Assembly: GCF_003254585.1 (NCBI RefSeq)
Contig: NZ_QJGZ01000039.1
Location: 124,001-188,000 of the forward strand
DNA from: Flavobacterium sharifuzzamanii
GTDB lineage: Bacteria > Bacteroidota > Bacteroidia > Flavobacteriales > Flavobacteriaceae
Direction of reading: 5' to 3'
DNA: 64,000 nucleotides
Shown: one piece after another, positions 43,582 to 52,316 of the stretch
How the letters are laid out: every line of letters starts with the position of its first letter
Numbering within the stretch: position 1 is the stretch's first letter
Notes under the pieces: generated by a model
Told to the model about the DNA's origin: nothing
Seen by the model: only the letters and a program-made list of their open reading frames with translations
Database searches by the model: none
Made by a program: the position numbers and the translations under genes

Positions 43582-43762
43582 AATGAATATTAATTTTTCT
43601 AAAGCCCTAAATACAAAGCCTCGCGAATTAAAAATCTGATTTTCAAAGATAGAAAAATATCCTTTAAAACATTCTTTTGTCAGATATTATCGATATTTTG
43701 GAAAGATTTTTCTTTTAAAGAATTGAGGCAGATGCACATATTTTTTTTGTAGTAAGAAAACA

Positions 43763-43794
43763 AAAAAGCCTTTACATTTCTGTAAAGGCTTTTA
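43763..43794 (-). terminator. Terminator of the CAT tRNA gene
   Basis: AAAAAGCCTTTACA and TGTAAAGGCTTTT form a near-perfect stem around TTTC. On the minus strand a T-run follows. Confidence 0.78.
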
Positions 43795-43805
43795 TTCTAA
43801 AAGAG

Positions 43806-43879
43806 TGGTCCCACCTGGGCTCGAACCAGGGACCACCTGATTATGAGTCAGGTGCTCTAACCAGCTGAGCTATAGGACC
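43806..43879 (-). tRNA. tRNA with CAT anticodon (Ile2 or Met)
   Basis: A 74-nt cloverleaf read on the minus strand: GGTCCTA/TGGGACC acceptor, GCTC/GAGC D stem, CCTGA/TCAGG anticodon stem, loop CTCATAA giving CAT, T arm CCTGG-TTCGAGC-CCAGG. The acceptor has C4-G69 and C5-G68, which in E. coli favour lysidine-modified tRNA-Ile2 over elongator tRNA-Met. The call therefore stays open. Confidence 0.88.
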
Positions 43880-44025
43880 GGTTTAGAGGATGCAATATTA
43901 CTACTATTTTTCATTCACTCCAAATATTTTAAGACATCATTTTAATTTAATTTTAAAACTTTTGTCGAATTTCAAAAACGAAATTGATTTTCAACATCTT
44001 ATTTAAAAATTAAAATGACATTTTT

Positions 44026-44430
44026 TTATTTAATTTCTTGGCAAAGCTCGACCAAAACGCCATTTGTGTTCTTCGGATGCAGAAAAACGACCAATTTATT
44101 ATCGGCTCCTTTCTTGGAAACTTCATTAATCAAGACAAAACCTTCACTTTTTAAACGTACAATTTCAGCTTCGATATCATCAACATCAAAAGCGATGTGA
44201 TGAATTCCTTCTCCTTTTTTCTCCAAAAATTTAGCAATCGGACTTTCTGGATTTGTTGCCACCAAAAGTTCGATTTTATTATTTCCTGTCTGAAAGAAAG
44301 AGGTTAACACGCCCTCGCTTTCTACAGCTTCCATTTTATAAGACGGAACACCAAGCATTTTTTCGAACAAAATATTGGCATCTTCCATGTTTTTTACTGC
44401 AATCCCGATATGCTCTATTTTATTTACCAT
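44026..44430 (-). CDS. mce: Methylmalonyl-CoA epimerase
   Basis: A 134-residue glyoxalase-fold enzyme that interconverts (R)- and (S)-methylmalonyl-CoA, linking propionyl-CoA to succinyl-CoA. It starts MVNKIEHIGIAVKNMEDANI. The metal ligands are the histidine in IEHIG, the one in GIHHIAFDV and the Glu in GVLVELCQ. It starts 5 bp after the large secreted protein, so the three minus-strand genes 47766-44026 form an operon, an unexpected pairing. Confidence 0.93.
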   Translation of the reverse strand: MVNKIEHIGIAVKNMEDANILFEKMLGVPSYKMEAVESEGVLTSFFQTGNNKIELLVATNPESPIAKFLEKKGEGIHHIAFDVDDIEAEIVRLKSEGFVLINEVSKKGADNKLVVFLHPKNTNGVLVELCQEIK

Positions 44431-44435
44431 TTCTC

Positions 44436-46802
44436 TTATCTTGATTGATTTATATAAGTATTAAAGTAACCACACTCTGCAATTACATCTTGATAATATT
44501 TCGTATCAGAATAATCTTTTCTTAAAGCTTTGAATGAGTTCCAAGCAATAAAATTAACTTTATCATCTTGAATTTCCCAGTAGCTATTTACGGTATTGTA
44601 TTTTTTATTGTAATAATCATTTCTTTCACATTTCGAAATCAAGTACAAACATTTTGCTTTTTGTTCTTTGTTTGAAGCCGCTTCAAAAGCCTTTTGGTAA
44701 TACATTTTAGAAACTGAATTATTTGTAATCATTTCTTTCATTGAATCTCTAAAGGAATATGGACTTGACCCGTAACCTACAATACTCATTTCATAAAAAG
44801 TTCTTCCGTTTCCAAAATGAGAAATATTATAAAAGGCATTCCCTAACAAAAGACTGTTCGTGTAAACATCTTCTTTCTGAGCCAGTTTATCCTGCATTTC
44901 TTTTATTGTAGTTAAGAAATCCATGAAAGTATATTTTCTTTTCTGGTACGCCGCATGCTCACAGTCGTGGCAATCTTTAATATTTCCGTTAAACGGGTTT
45001 CCTAAGAATTTAACATACTGAACAGAATCGGTTTGTTTCATAAATTCAATCGCTTCTGGAATTTTATTTTTAAATGTCGCCTGAACCGCCTGAAAGTTAT
45101 TAATATCTTTCAATTTCAAACTATAAATTCCTGCGCCAATTTTTTCGATTTCAGATTTATTAGATTTTTCTAAAAAGCTTTTTATTGCCAGCAAATTCTT
45201 TTCATTGTCATAATAAGCATTTCCGTCATTCCAATAACTATAGCGTGATTCTCCATAAATCTCAGCCATAACCTGATCTCCTTTTTCTTTATACAAATGC
45301 GACAAATAGCTTCTGCTCCATGAAGAAGCATTTTGATAACGAAATTCGCTTCCTTTATAACTTTTAGGAAGTTCATAATACAGCCAATTTAAATCAGCTA
45401 AAATAGTTTTCTCATTTTTATCTGTCAGCTTATCAATCTTGCTTAAGTTGTTTACAAAACGCAATAAACGAAGCTGCATTCCTGCCAATTCTGTTTTCGG
45501 AAGTGTTTTTTCAGCTTTCGTATAATTCTTATCTGCATTGGCATAATCGCCTTTTAGCGTTTGAAGATATCCAAGTGCAATATCCCATAAATATGGTTTA
45601 TCGGTATTCCCTGCAGCAGAAATTTTTGCAATTAAATCAACTGCGCTATTATCAACCTTTGTTTTATTTTCAGTTTTATTTTCGGCAACAGTCTGCGGTT
45701 TTGGTTTCTGATTCTCTCCTTGCCCATCAATCTGAAACGAATTATTTATTTTTTGCTCTAGCGAATTAACCAATCTTGTTCCTAAATAATTTAGATGTTC
45801 GCTCTTTGGATCTAATTCATAGATTTTTTCAATCGCTTGTTTTTCATCTTTATAATATCCGTGAATTGCCCAAAGTGCTGCTTTTTCTTTGTTCGTTTTG
45901 GCCATTGCCAAAGCCTTAGTCCAATCTGACTCATTTTTCGGCTTGAAACTATAAGCTGTAACGACTCTTAATTCTGGACATTTATCAAAAACCTGAGCAT
46001 ATAAATAGTTTGAAGTTGCATATTTTTTCTGCTTATAATTAATTCCTGCAACATACGCCAAAGCACGATAATACAAAGTATTCTTTGCAACAGAACTTTC
46101 GGTTTTATTAAAAAAGTCAATCGCTTTTTGCTTGTCGTTACTATAAAAACGCGCTTTCATAGTCAGGAACCAATATCTGTTTTTCAAAAACGGATCCGAC
46201 AAAGTATTGTATACATTTTCGATAGATTGGATCATTTTAGCGTCATTGAAAGTTTTTGCCACAACAGGATCATAACTCCAATAATCATCTCCAATCGAAA
46301 CCGTTTCTATCTTTTGAGCCAAATACAAAAATTCGATAAAGTTTTTTACTTTCTCATCTTTCAAATTCAACTTTTTGCCCCATTTCTGAGAGCTTTTATT
46401 TTCCTTTTTTGTTTTATAATAAACATGCAAACCCTCAATTTCTTCTTTGTTTTTGATAGCATCTTTTTCATCAGAATAATATCTTGGCTTTTCATCTCCA
46501 ATCAAAAAATAATTAACGGTTGTTGTATCTGCTTTTCCTTTAAGATAATCTGCCCAATCTGATTTTATTTTTTTATTGAAACGAGAATTGTGCTGAGTAT
46601 CAAAACCAATTCCATAAAAAATTCCGCCCGATAAAAACAAAGGCGAGTATGATTTGTCAGCAAAAGTTTCTGGAGTAAAATTTGAATTATAAGCACCGAA
46701 ATAATCCCAATCTCCGTCTGCACAGGCATAAATTATTCCGCAGGCAAAAAGGAATGCGGCACTAAAACCAAGAAACAACTTGCTTAAAAATATTCTTTTC
46801 AT
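44436..46802 (-). CDS. Large secreted protein with TPR-like repeats, unknown function
   Basis: A 788-residue protein with an N-terminal signal or anchor (about 4-27, LFACGIIYACADGDW). The middle (about 180-330 and 400-480) has helical repeats rich in Ala, Tyr and Lys such as YRALAYVAGINYKQKKYATS and AKCLYLISKCERN, of TPR type. A low-complexity stretch (about 365-390) is rich in Lys, Asn and Thr. A CHDCEH sequence (heme-like but lacking the CxxCH order) lies near residue 608. Two Cys at the end may pair. It overlaps the upstream gene by 41 bp, which suggests a fixed partnership. Family not recognised. Confidence 0.75.
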   Translation of the reverse strand: MKRIFLSKLFLGFSAAFLFACGIIYACADGDWDYFGAYNSNFTPETFADKSYSPLFLSGGIFYGIGFDTQHNSRFNKKIKSDWADYLKGKADTTTVNYFLIGDEKPRYYSDEKDAIKNKEEIEGLHVYYKTKKENKSSQKWGKKLNLKDEKVKNFIEFLYLAQKIETVSIGDDYWSYDPVVAKTFNDAKMIQSIENVYNTLSDPFLKNRYWFLTMKARFYSNDKQKAIDFFNKTESSVAKNTLYYRALAYVAGINYKQKKYATSNYLYAQVFDKCPELRVVTAYSFKPKNESDWTKALAMAKTNKEKAALWAIHGYYKDEKQAIEKIYELDPKSEHLNYLGTRLVNSLEQKINNSFQIDGQGENQKPKPQTVAENKTENKTKVDNSAVDLIAKISAAGNTDKPYLWDIALGYLQTLKGDYANADKNYTKAEKTLPKTELAGMQLRLLRFVNNLSKIDKLTDKNEKTILADLNWLYYELPKSYKGSEFRYQNASSWSRSYLSHLYKEKGDQVMAEIYGESRYSYWNDGNAYYDNEKNLLAIKSFLEKSNKSEIEKIGAGIYSLKLKDINNFQAVQATFKNKIPEAIEFMKQTDSVQYVKFLGNPFNGNIKDCHDCEHAAYQKRKYTFMDFLTTIKEMQDKLAQKEDVYTNSLLLGNAFYNISHFGNGRTFYEMSIVGYGSSPYSFRDSMKEMITNNSVSKMYYQKAFEAASNKEQKAKCLYLISKCERNDYYNKKYNTVNSYWEIQDDKVNFIAWNSFKALRKDYSDTKYYQDVIAECGYFNTYINQSR

Positions 46803-47766
46803 AATTATTTAAATTGAATTCGTCTAAATCGTAAAATATAATTTCGTTTGGCTTTTCGACAAGATTATCTTGCAAATCTTCTGCCATTTCTTTTAAATCT
46901 TCTGTTTTAATTTCCTCTATTTTCAGAAGATCATTTTCTTCATAAAAAACACCATTTTTATAATTGGAATGTTTTGCCCTAAAAAAAATCGGACTTGTTT
47001 TTTCAAAATTGGAATCCTTTTCTAATGCTGCAATGCTCATTTTAGAACGAAGCCCAATTACTTTATTCTCTCTTATGTGAACTCCCCAAGAATAAATTGG
47101 AAATGCAAAATCGAGATGCAGCGGATATTTCTTTAAACTTTTAAGATATCGCTCTGCTACTTTCTGATCGTAAATAGAATTTAAGGAATCTGGAGCAATC
47201 GATCCCATATTGTAATACATCAGAACTCCAGAATCTACATTTGGGATTTTTGTTTTTTTGAAGTATTTCACCTGATGCAAACGAATGGTAGCTGAAAGTT
47301 TCTTTTTCGAAAGTTTTTTAAAAACCTCTATAAACTTCAAATAATTGTCTTTGCTTTTTAATGTCCAATCGCAGTCTATTTGAATTTCCTGACAAGGAAT
47401 TTTATTTTTTGAATTGATTTGTTCTATAAAATCAAACGTTTTTTGAGCCAGATCTTTTACATCAAGATTGGGTTGCAACATGACTTTGTTCTGAATAAAA
47501 ACCACGGGAACAATCGTATATTCTTTTGGATTTTCTTCAAAACGAACGGGACTTATAGGAATAGGAAAGTTTGATTCTGGATGAAGTCCAATATCAAAAT
47601 ATCTTACGTAGAGTTTTTGGACATTGTTTTCTTTCAGCGCTTCTTTTTCTGTTTCAGAAAATTTAAACACTGTTTTCCAGTAATAAAAAGAGATTACAGG
47701 TTTTTCATTTTTAGTGCATGACAACATTAAAAAGAGAAACAAAACTGGAAAAAGTCGCTTGAACAA
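46762..47766 (-). CDS. Lipoprotein, possible TIM-barrel (DUF3142-like)
   Basis: A 334-residue lipoprotein (lipobox ending MLSCTKNE, Cys17). The mature part alternates strands and helices as in a barrel. It contains QIDCDWTLKSKDNYLKFIEVF, ATIRLHQVKY and LDFAFPIYSWG, which resemble DUF3142-type glycosidase-like proteins; the Asp in QIDCDW stands where a catalytic acid could be. This is inference from shape. It precedes the 788-residue protein with a 41-bp overlap. Confidence 0.72.
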   Translation of the reverse strand: MFKRLFPVLFLFLMLSCTKNEKPVISFYYWKTVFKFSETEKEALKENNVQKLYVRYFDIGLHPESNFPIPISPVRFEENPKEYTIVPVVFIQNKVMLQPNLDVKDLAQKTFDFIEQINSKNKIPCQEIQIDCDWTLKSKDNYLKFIEVFKKLSKKKLSATIRLHQVKYFKKTKIPNVDSGVLMYYNMGSIAPDSLNSIYDQKVAERYLKSLKKYPLHLDFAFPIYSWGVHIRENKVIGLRSKMSIAALEKDSNFEKTSPIFFRAKHSNYKNGVFYEENDLLKIEEIKTEDLKEMAEDLQDNLVEKPNEIIFYDLDEFNLNNYEKNIFKQVVSWF

Positions 47767-47940
47767 AACTTAGGAAAATTATATTTTAGTTCAAAAGTAA
47801 GAAATTATGTCATTTTAAAATATTGAAAACACTAAAATTTTAAAAGATTCACAAAAACTGCAAATCCTAATAAATGGATAAAAAATTTCAATTAAAGCAA
47901 ATATAATCGTTATTTTGTGCAATCAAATTGAAAAACCGTT

Positions 47941-49629
47941 ATGTTGAAAAACACCCTTAAATATATTGCATTTATAATTTTAATATCAATGATAAGCTGT
48001 GCCAAAAGAGGCAGCATTACCGGCGGTTTAAAAGACACACTTGCTCCTGTTTTAATTTCGAGTTTTCCTGAAAACTACAGTACAAATTTCAAAGGGAAGA
48101 CCATCACTTTGAATTTTGACGAATATATCAAACTGAAAAACACCAATAAACAATTAATCATTTCTCCTCCGTTTAAAAACGAGCCATTAATCACACCTCA
48201 GAGTGTTAGTAAATTTATAAAGATTGAAATTCGAGATACTTTACAGCCAAACACTACTTACAGTTTAAATTTCGGGCAAGCAATTCAGGATAATAACGAA
48301 GGAAATGCTTTAAATCAATTTAAATATGTGTTTTCTACAGGAGCTTATATTGATTCGCTTAAATTGAGCGGAAGAATAAAAGATTCTTACGGAAAATATG
48401 TTGACAATTTTGTTTCTGTAATGCTGTACGAAGTAAATGATAAATTTAAAGATTCTACCATTTACAAAGAGTTTCCGCGATATATTACCAACACTTTGGA
48501 TAGTATGCGAACTTTTCAGTTTGAAAATTTAAAAGAAGGAAAATATCTTTTGGTTGCTTTAAAAGACAAAGGATCAAACAATAAATTTAATCCAAAAGAT
48601 GACAAAATCGGATTTTTAAAAAGCTATATCACAATTCCAACAGATACTGTTTACGAGTTAGAATTGTTTAAAGAAACGCTTCCGCTAAAAACTTTCAAAC
48701 CAATTCAGGCTTCTGGAAACCGTTTGTATCTTCCGTATGAAGGGAAACAGAATTTCAAGAATTCAAAACCAAAAATTACACTAAAAAATGGCAATGAAGT
48801 TTTAGAAACTATTGTAACTCAATTTCCTAAAAAAGATTCGCTTCAAGTTTGGTATAAACCTGTTAAAGCCGACTCGTTATCAATGGAAGTCGAAAAAGGA
48901 AGCTATAACAAAAAGTTTTCTTTCAAAATTAAAGCTCTAAAAAAGGACACTTTAAACATTAAAGCAGTACAAAATGGCCAGCTTAATTTTAGAGAGCGTT
49001 TTACATTAGAGAGCGAAACTCCTTTAGTAAAGTTTGACAAATCTAAAATCAGATTGGTTAATAAAGATTCTGTTGCCGTTCCTTACACTACAGAATATGA
49101 CGAATTTGACCAAAAACTATATATTGATTTCAAAAAAGAACCTTTAGATAAATATAGTTTTACTTTCTTACCAGGCGCTTTGACCGATTTTTACGAAAAA
49201 GCAAACGATACTTTATCATACAAACTCGCCACTAAAGAATATGCCGATTACGGAAATATTACACTGAACCTAAAAAATGTAAAACGTTTTCCTATCATTG
49301 TCGAATTGACCAATAAGAAAGGAGATGTTGTTTTAGCCGAAGGATATTCTGAAGGCACAACTACTCTAGAATTCAATTTATTGCAACCTGATGTTTTTAC
49401 TGTTCGCATTATTTATGACGACAATAAAAACAAACAATACGACACTGGTAGTTTCTTAGAAAAGAGATATTCTGAAGAAGTATTTTACAACCAAGAAGAA
49501 TTTGATGTCCGTGCCAATTGGGATCGAATCGAAACCATTGACCTAAGCATTCCGTTTAATCCAGAAGTCGAGAAAAAACAAGACGATAAAAAGAGAAAAG
49601 AAGCCGAAAAGAAACGAAAAGCTTTCTAA
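47941..49629 (+). CDS. Ig-like domain lipoprotein (Big_5)
   Basis: A 562-residue lipoprotein (MISCAKRG, lipidated Cys20). Residues about 30-130 form a Big_5/SbsA Ig-like domain: LAPVLISSFPENYSTNF, TITLNFDEYIKLKN and NTTYSLNFGQAIQDNNEG. Further beta domains follow, including a FEGKY-like KEGKYLLVALKDKG segment. The C terminus is very basic (KRKEAEKKRKAF). Such Bacteroidota proteins are placed in the outer membrane, of unknown role. The stop overlaps that of the convergent nitrilase by 4 bp. Confidence 0.85.
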   Translation: MLKNTLKYIAFIILISMISCAKRGSITGGLKDTLAPVLISSFPENYSTNFKGKTITLNFDEYIKLKNTNKQLIISPPFKNEPLITPQSVSKFIKIEIRDTLQPNTTYSLNFGQAIQDNNEGNALNQFKYVFSTGAYIDSLKLSGRIKDSYGKYVDNFVSVMLYEVNDKFKDSTIYKEFPRYITNTLDSMRTFQFENLKEGKYLLVALKDKGSNNKFNPKDDKIGFLKSYITIPTDTVYELELFKETLPLKTFKPIQASGNRLYLPYEGKQNFKNSKPKITLKNGNEVLETIVTQFPKKDSLQVWYKPVKADSLSMEVEKGSYNKKFSFKIKALKKDTLNIKAVQNGQLNFRERFTLESETPLVKFDKSKIRLVNKDSVAVPYTTEYDEFDQKLYIDFKKEPLDKYSFTFLPGALTDFYEKANDTLSYKLATKEYADYGNITLNLKNVKRFPIIVELTNKKGDVVLAEGYSEGTTTLEFNLLQPDVFTVRIIYDDNKNKQYDTGSFLEKRYSEEVFYNQEEFDVRANWDRIETIDLSIPFNPEVEKKQDDKKRKEAEKKRKAF

Positions 49630-50393
49630 AGCCTAATTTCGAACTGATCTTTATCGCTTAAAAAGTCTAATTTTTTACGCGTTTCATACATGGTGTTTTT
49701 GTCTAATTCTATGACAAAGACACCATTTTTTTCTTGTGGCTCTAAAATATAATTGCCTAAAAAATCTATTGCCTGCGAATGACCAATATGTTCAAAATTA
49801 TGAGCATCCTTCCCTATTCTATTTACTCCAATTACATAAGAAAGATTTTCTATTGCTCGTGCTTTTAGCAAAGCATCCCAACCATTGGTGCGTACTTTTG
49901 GCCAATTGGCCACATACAAAATAAGGTCGTAATTTTCTGCATTTCTCACAAAAACAGGAAACCTCAAATCGTAACAAATCTGAAGACATATTTTCCAATC
50001 TAGATAATCTACAATTACTTTTTGATTTCCGCGCGTATACACTTTATCTTCGCCTGCAAGAGAAAATGAATGACGTTTATCGTAATATTGAACTTCGCCA
50101 GACGGAAAAACAAAAATCATTCGATTATAATACTTTCCATTTTCTGCAATGACTACACTTCCTGTAATTGCTGTATTTTTTTGTTTTGCTTTAAACTTCA
50201 TCCAACCAATTGTTTCGCCTTGCATAGTTTCAGCAACTTCAGAAGCATTCATTGTAAATCCAGTTGAAAACATTTCTGGAAGTACAATCAAATCTACGTT
50301 CGAATCAATCTCATTAATTTTTGAATCGAAGTTTTCTCTATTTTTACTGGCATTCTGCCAAAAAAGATCGGTTTGGATTAAAGCAATTTTCAT
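49626..50393 (-). CDS. Nitrilase-superfamily amidase (omega-amidase, YafV-like)
   Basis: A 255-residue cytoplasmic hydrolase of the nitrilase fold. The catalytic triad is visible: Glu in VLPEMFSTGF, Lys in QYYDKRHSF and Cys in LQICYDLRFP, near residues 40, 108 and 142. Similar proteins act as omega-amidases on alpha-keto acid amides such as 2-oxoglutaramate. It is 36 bp downstream of the DeoR regulator, possibly cotranscribed. Confidence 0.9.
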   Translation of the reverse strand: MKIALIQTDLFWQNASKNRENFDSKINEIDSNVDLIVLPEMFSTGFTMNASEVAETMQGETIGWMKFKAKQKNTAITGSVVIAENGKYYNRMIFVFPSGEVQYYDKRHSFSLAGEDKVYTRGNQKVIVDYLDWKICLQICYDLRFPVFVRNAENYDLILYVANWPKVRTNGWDALLKARAIENLSYVIGVNRIGKDAHNFEHIGHSQAIDFLGNYILEPQEKNGVFVIELDKNTMYETRKKLDFLSDKDQFEIRL

Positions 50394-50429
50394 TTTTATA
50401 ATGGTATGAAAGTCAAAAACACCTTAAAA

Positions 50430-51206
50430 TTATACGACAATAAGACTCGGAACGGCACTTTTATAAGCCTGCAGTTTTTCATGATTCGGCTCTACTTCTG
50501 TGATTACATAATTTACCTCAGATAAATTGGCAATTTTCATTTTAAGAACCGTATTTAATTTTTCAGTAATGGTTAAAACCGCTGTTTTTCTAGAAGCATT
50601 AATCATGGCTTTTTTCACCTGAACGGTTTCCCAGTCAGAATCTGAATAACCTCCCTCAACATCAAGAGCATTTGTTCCTAAAACCAAAAGGTCTGCTTTT
50701 ATGCTCGCTAATTGCTGAAAAGCTTCTCCGCTCACACACATTTGGCTGTAAGAAGAAATACTTCCGCCAATCATAATGGTTTTAATATTAGGTTTATCTA
50801 AAAGCTGAACAGCCGTTAAAGCAGTAATAGTAAAAACAGTCAGATTAAGATCGTTTGGTATTAAACGGATAAATTCACGAATGGTAGTTCCTCCGTCAAC
50901 AATTAAAACCATTCCATCATGAAGAAGATCTACTGCTTTTTGCGCAATAACTTGTTTCGCTTCTACTGCATAAGTCTGATTCAATGAAGAATAGTGATAA
51001 CCTTTGGTCATAGCACCACCTTTTACTTTAATTATAAGTGCTTCGGCATCAAGTTCGTTTATATCACGTCGAACGGTATCCTCAGAAACACCAAGTTTTG
51101 CCGAAAGAGTTTCAAAACTCACGCGCGTATGCAAGTTGATCTCTTTTAGGATATGATTTTTACGTTCTTCTTTGCTGTAATTTAAAACTTCATTTTCAGT
51201 GCTCAT
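50430..51206 (-). CDS. DeoR/GlpR-family transcriptional regulator
   Basis: A 258-residue repressor. The winged helix-turn-helix (about 15-70) reads RVSFETLSAKLGVSEDTVRRD, typical of DeoR. The C-terminal sugar-phosphate-binding domain (about 80-250) has DGGTTIREFIR and MIGGSISSYSQ. These regulators respond to phosphorylated sugars or related metabolites. The following nitrilase is the only candidate neighbour target. The promoter box lies 22 bp upstream. Confidence 0.92.
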   Translation of the reverse strand: MSTENEVLNYSKEERKNHILKEINLHTRVSFETLSAKLGVSEDTVRRDINELDAEALIIKVKGGAMTKGYHYSSLNQTYAVEAKQVIAQKAVDLLHDGMVLIVDGGTTIREFIRLIPNDLNLTVFTITALTAVQLLDKPNIKTIMIGGSISSYSQMCVSGEAFQQLASIKADLLVLGTNALDVEGGYSDSDWETVQVKKAMINASRKTAVLTITEKLNTVLKMKIANLSEVNYVITEVEPNHEKLQAYKSAVPSLIVV

Positions 51207-51228
51207 GCCAATTATTTTTTTCTTCTTA

Positions 51229-51236
51229 CAAAAATA
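51229..51236 (-). promoter_or_regulatory. TAnnTTTG -7 box for the DeoR gene
   Basis: On the minus strand TATTTTTG lies 22 bp before the ATG at 51206. Confidence 0.5.
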
Positions 51237-51420
51237 AACATTTCAACAAACAATTCATCGAAACAAAAAATCAAATTAGCGCATTACATCAATTTAAAAC
51301 TCAACAGGAACACTTTTACTCCAAAAGCCAAAAATCACTTATCTCAAACCCTTTTATACAATAAATCGAGAACTTATATAGATATTAACCCAATTACAGA
51401 ATAAATTGATAGAAAACAAA

Positions 51421-51452
51421 AAAAACGCTTCCGTCGTAACGGAAGCGTTTTC
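51421..51452 (-). terminator. Terminator of the sdhCAB operon
   Basis: AAAACGCTTCCG and CGGAAGCGTTTT form a perfect 12-bp stem around TCGTAA, 22 bp past the sdhB stop. Confidence 0.88.
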
Positions 51453-51474
51453 TAAATATATACTAAATTGTGTA

Positions 51475-52221
51475 TTATCCTTTTAAGCTTGCTGCTAAAT
51501 ACTCACGGTTCATACGTGCGATATTTTCAAGCGAAATTCCTTTTGGACATTCGATTTCACAAGCTCCTGTATTTGTACAGTTACCGAAACCTTCTAAATC
51601 CATTTGGTGAACCATGTGTAAAACACGATCTGTTGCTTCAACTTTACCTTGTGGCAATAGTGCATATTGAGAAACTTTTGCAGCAACGAATAACATTGCT
51701 GAAGAGTTTTTACAAGTTGCAACACAAGCTCCACAACCAATACAAGCTGCAGCGTCGAATGATTTGTCTGCATCGTCTTTTGGAACTGGAATAGTATTCG
51801 CGTCGATTGTATTTCCTGAAGTATTTACAGAGATAAATCCTCCAGCGTGCTGAATTCTATCAAAAGAACTTCTGTCAACTACTAAATCTTTAATTACAGG
51901 GAAAGCTTTTGCTCTAAATGGCTCGATAAAAATTGTATCGCCATCTTTAAACATACGCATGTGCAACTGACAAGTTGTAACTCCTCTGTCTGGTCCGTGC
52001 GCTTCTCCGTTGATGAATAAAGAACACATTCCGCAAATTCCCTCACGACAATCGTGGTCAAATGCTACTGGCTCTTCTCCTTTGTTGATTAAACCTTCGT
52101 TAAGAACGTCTAACATTTCAAGGAAAGACATGTCTGGTTCGATTCCATCGATAGGATATTCTACAATCCCTCCTTTATCTTGAGCGTTTTTTTGACGCCA
52201 TATTTTTAATGTAAGTTTCAT
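51475..52221 (-). CDS. sdhB: Succinate dehydrogenase iron-sulfur subunit
   Basis: A 248-residue subunit with three Fe-S clusters that passes electrons from SdhA to the membrane. Cysteines for the [2Fe-2S] are in [12 protein letters not shown] and VTTC; those for [4Fe-4S] in [11 protein letters not shown]; those for [3Fe-4S] in [12 protein letters not shown], with a final Cys-Pro. The arrangement fits B-type complex II (menaquinone). It lies 95 bp after sdhA; the gap contains AAGTCGAAAGTCG tandem repeats. Confidence 0.97.
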   Translation of the reverse strand: MKLTLKIWRQKNAQDKGGIVEYPIDGIEPDMSFLEMLDVLNEGLINKGEEPVAFDHDCREGICGMCSLFINGEAHGPDRGVTTCQLHMRMFKDGDTIFIEPFRAKAFPVIKDLVVDRSSFDRIQHAGGFISVNTSGNTIDANTIPVPKDDADKSFDAAACIGCGACVATCKNSSAMLFVAAKVSQYALLPQGKVEATDRVLHMVHQMDLEGFGNCTNTGACEIECPKGISLENIARMNREYLAASLKG

Positions 52222-52316
52222 ACCTTTTTCGTTTGAAAGTCATAAAGTCGAAAGTCGAAAGTCGCTCGGCACATTTTGCCTTTTGACTTTAAGACTTTGG
52301 GCTTTCGACCAAATTC
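52222..52316. repeat. AAGTCG tandem/inverted repeats between sdhA and sdhB
   Basis: AAGTCGAAAGTCGAAAGTCG at 52245-52264 is followed by inverted copies of the unit (TTTTGACTTTAAGACTTTGGG and CTTTCGAC). The same motif family occurs at 18307-18327 and 19130-19157. Confidence 0.65.
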
